Shown here: in pieces, positions 62,988 to 64,000 of the stretch | How the letters are laid out: the number at the start of each line of letters is the position of its first letter | Numbering within the stretch: position 1 is the stretch's first letter | Source of the DNA: Chamaecrista fasciculata | Taxonomy: Eukaryota; Streptophyta; Magnoliopsida; Fabales; Fabaceae | Assembly (NCBI GenBank): GCA_003254925.1 | Contig: QANZ01027638.1 | Span: forward strand, 188,304-252,303 | Reading direction: 5' to 3' | DNA length: 64,000 nucleotides | Position numbers and translations under genes: made by a program | The notes under the pieces: model-generated | Told to the model about the DNA's origin: nothing | Seen by the model: only the letters and a program-made list of their open reading frames with translations | Database searches by the model: none

Positions 62988-63204
62988 AGTGTTTTAAGAA
63001 GGTTTTTTTTTTTTGATATCATAGAAAAAAAACGATAACAAACATAAACAACAAAATCAAAAGGTGCCCATCCCTAAAGGCTTACTATTAAAAAAAAACA
63101 TTAACATAAAATCGAACCGCCAACTGAATAGCTCTAATAACTGTAGAGTAATTAATCTTTGAATTCCGCCAATTCGCCAAATAATCATTCAGTGTTTTAA
63201 GAAG
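62988..63204 (-). mobile_element. 5'-truncated LINE-type insertion with 14 bp TSD
   Basis: AGTGTTTTAAGAAG occurs at 62988-63001 and 63191-63204. The 189 bp between, read on the minus strand, end in TATGATATC plus a run of A's. No complete reading frame; 3' end of an L1-type element is the likeliest source. Confidence 0.75.
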
Positions 63205-63261
63205 TTGGTGCAAGGCGAGCAATGGAATACATATCACACAACTCCCGGGTCATCAAAATCA

Positions 63262-63300
63262 AGGCTCTAGTTTTTTTTTTTTTTTGGTACTAGGCTCTAG
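63262..63300 (-). mobile_element. Ultra-short poly(A) retro-insert with 9 bp TSD
   Basis: AGGCTCTAG occurs at 63262-63270 and 63292-63300. The 21 bp between, on the minus strand, are AGTACC plus 15 A's. Confidence 0.65.
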
Positions 63301-63697
63301 GTATAAATTATGGTAATTTTAATTTTAACCGATGAATGCTGTTTAAACCTAGCAAATGAAAACAAATCCTCTTGTACTTCATGAGTGCGAGAGAAGTATT
63401 CATTTTGATTAGTAAATAGATCAATTTAAACCCAAAAAGTTTTGCTTAATTGATAAAAATAAGATAATAGATCTTATTATTGACTTGGATTTTTCTAAAA
63501 AAAATACTCTCAAAATAAAATACTAAGGTACCTTAAAATCATCCTACTGAGGAGACTTACGTCAACATGAGAAACAAGTAATTGTTTTTCTGAATGATCC
63601 TGTAATTGAATTTTATAACCTCGTCAACAAATTTTAAACGTATCGTGAGATAATTATTTTACACTTGATTGGGGTTCACTAATTTCATCCTTGCTTC
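63301..63697. other. Intergenic DNA
   Basis: No gene recognised. Confidence 0.45.
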
Positions 63698-63894
63698 GAT
63701 AAAGAAATGTTAAGGGCGGCCCCCGTGCACAAAGCTCCCATTAGGTAAGGTTTGGAGAGGGTTAAGATGTACGCAACCTTACTCTGGCTTTGCAGAGAGG
63801 GTGTTTCTAAGATTTAAACCCGTAACTTCTTGATCGCTAAACAGGAACTTTATCGTTACGCCAAGGCTCACCTTCTTTGATAAAAAAATGTTAA
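63698..63894 (-). mobile_element. Au-like SINE with 16 bp TSD
   Basis: GATAAAGAAATGTTAA (63698-63713) and GATAAAAAAATGTTAA (63879-63894) flank 165 bp. On the minus strand it starts with GGTGAGCCTTGGCGTAACGA (box A-like), has GGGTTTAAATC (box B-like, with changes), then CAAAGCCAGAGTAAGG and CTTAACCCTCTCC, and ends CCGCCC. This order matches the Au SINE type. The changed box B and one TSD mismatch suggest it is older than the copy at 31394-31596. Confidence 0.85.
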
Positions 63895-64000
63895 TTTGCG
63901 AAAAAGTTTTCAAGTTTGAGTCTTACAATTTTTCCAGAGAACTAATTGATCATAGTCACTAAACTGAAGGTGATAGCTAACTTTATTATATTTTTGCGTT

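Overview
This is a 64 kb piece of a dicot-like plant nuclear genome: AT-rich intergenic DNA, GT-AG introns, plant-only families (MCA, ROP, FBS F-box, GDSL esterase, peroxisome-type ascorbate peroxidase, POLLENLESS3-like) and many small transposons. The species cannot be named from the sequence. Two long N gaps (14778-15061, 50902-51045) and three single N's show a draft assembly. Exon boundaries were read by hand from splice signals and reading-frame continuity; family names come from recalled protein families, with no database search.

Layout. 0-7 kb: SKP1-like gene (-) and duplicated SKP1 flanks; a second SKP1 copy should start about 40 bp off the left edge. 8-14 kb: MCA mechanosensitive Ca2+ channel gene (-). 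15-20 kb: gene-poor, MITE-bearing DNA. 20.9-23 kb: FBS4-like F-box gene (+) with a spliced uORF. 24.9-27.5 kb: GDSL esterase (-). 29.1-33.1 kb: type I ROP GTPase (-). 37.2-38.6 kb: Myb/SANT-like DNA-binding protein (+). 39.6-54.8 kb: three tandem ascorbate peroxidase paralogs (+), interrupted by a 3.8 kb CACTA element carrying kinase-gene exons and by a probable false duplication. 55.2-57.0 kb: POLLENLESS3-like TPR gene (-). 59.3-62.5 kb: 20S proteasome subunit alpha-7 (-). The right end holds two retroposon insertions.

The most unusual points: (1) the APX cluster, in which two intact, membrane-anchored paralogs have lost the distal and proximal heme-site residues, while the third keeps the active site but has lost the anchor; (2) more than a dozen ultra-short poly(A) insertions of about 10-25 bp, each between 9-22 bp target-site duplications; (3) the Pack-CACTA element with STE20/BLUS1-like kinase exons in frame; (4) a 1.8 kb block bounded by single N's that looks like an uncollapsed haplotype.

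The genes are not an operon-like system. SKP1 and the F-box protein are both SCF parts, and the proteasome subunit acts downstream, but their presence together is probably chance.
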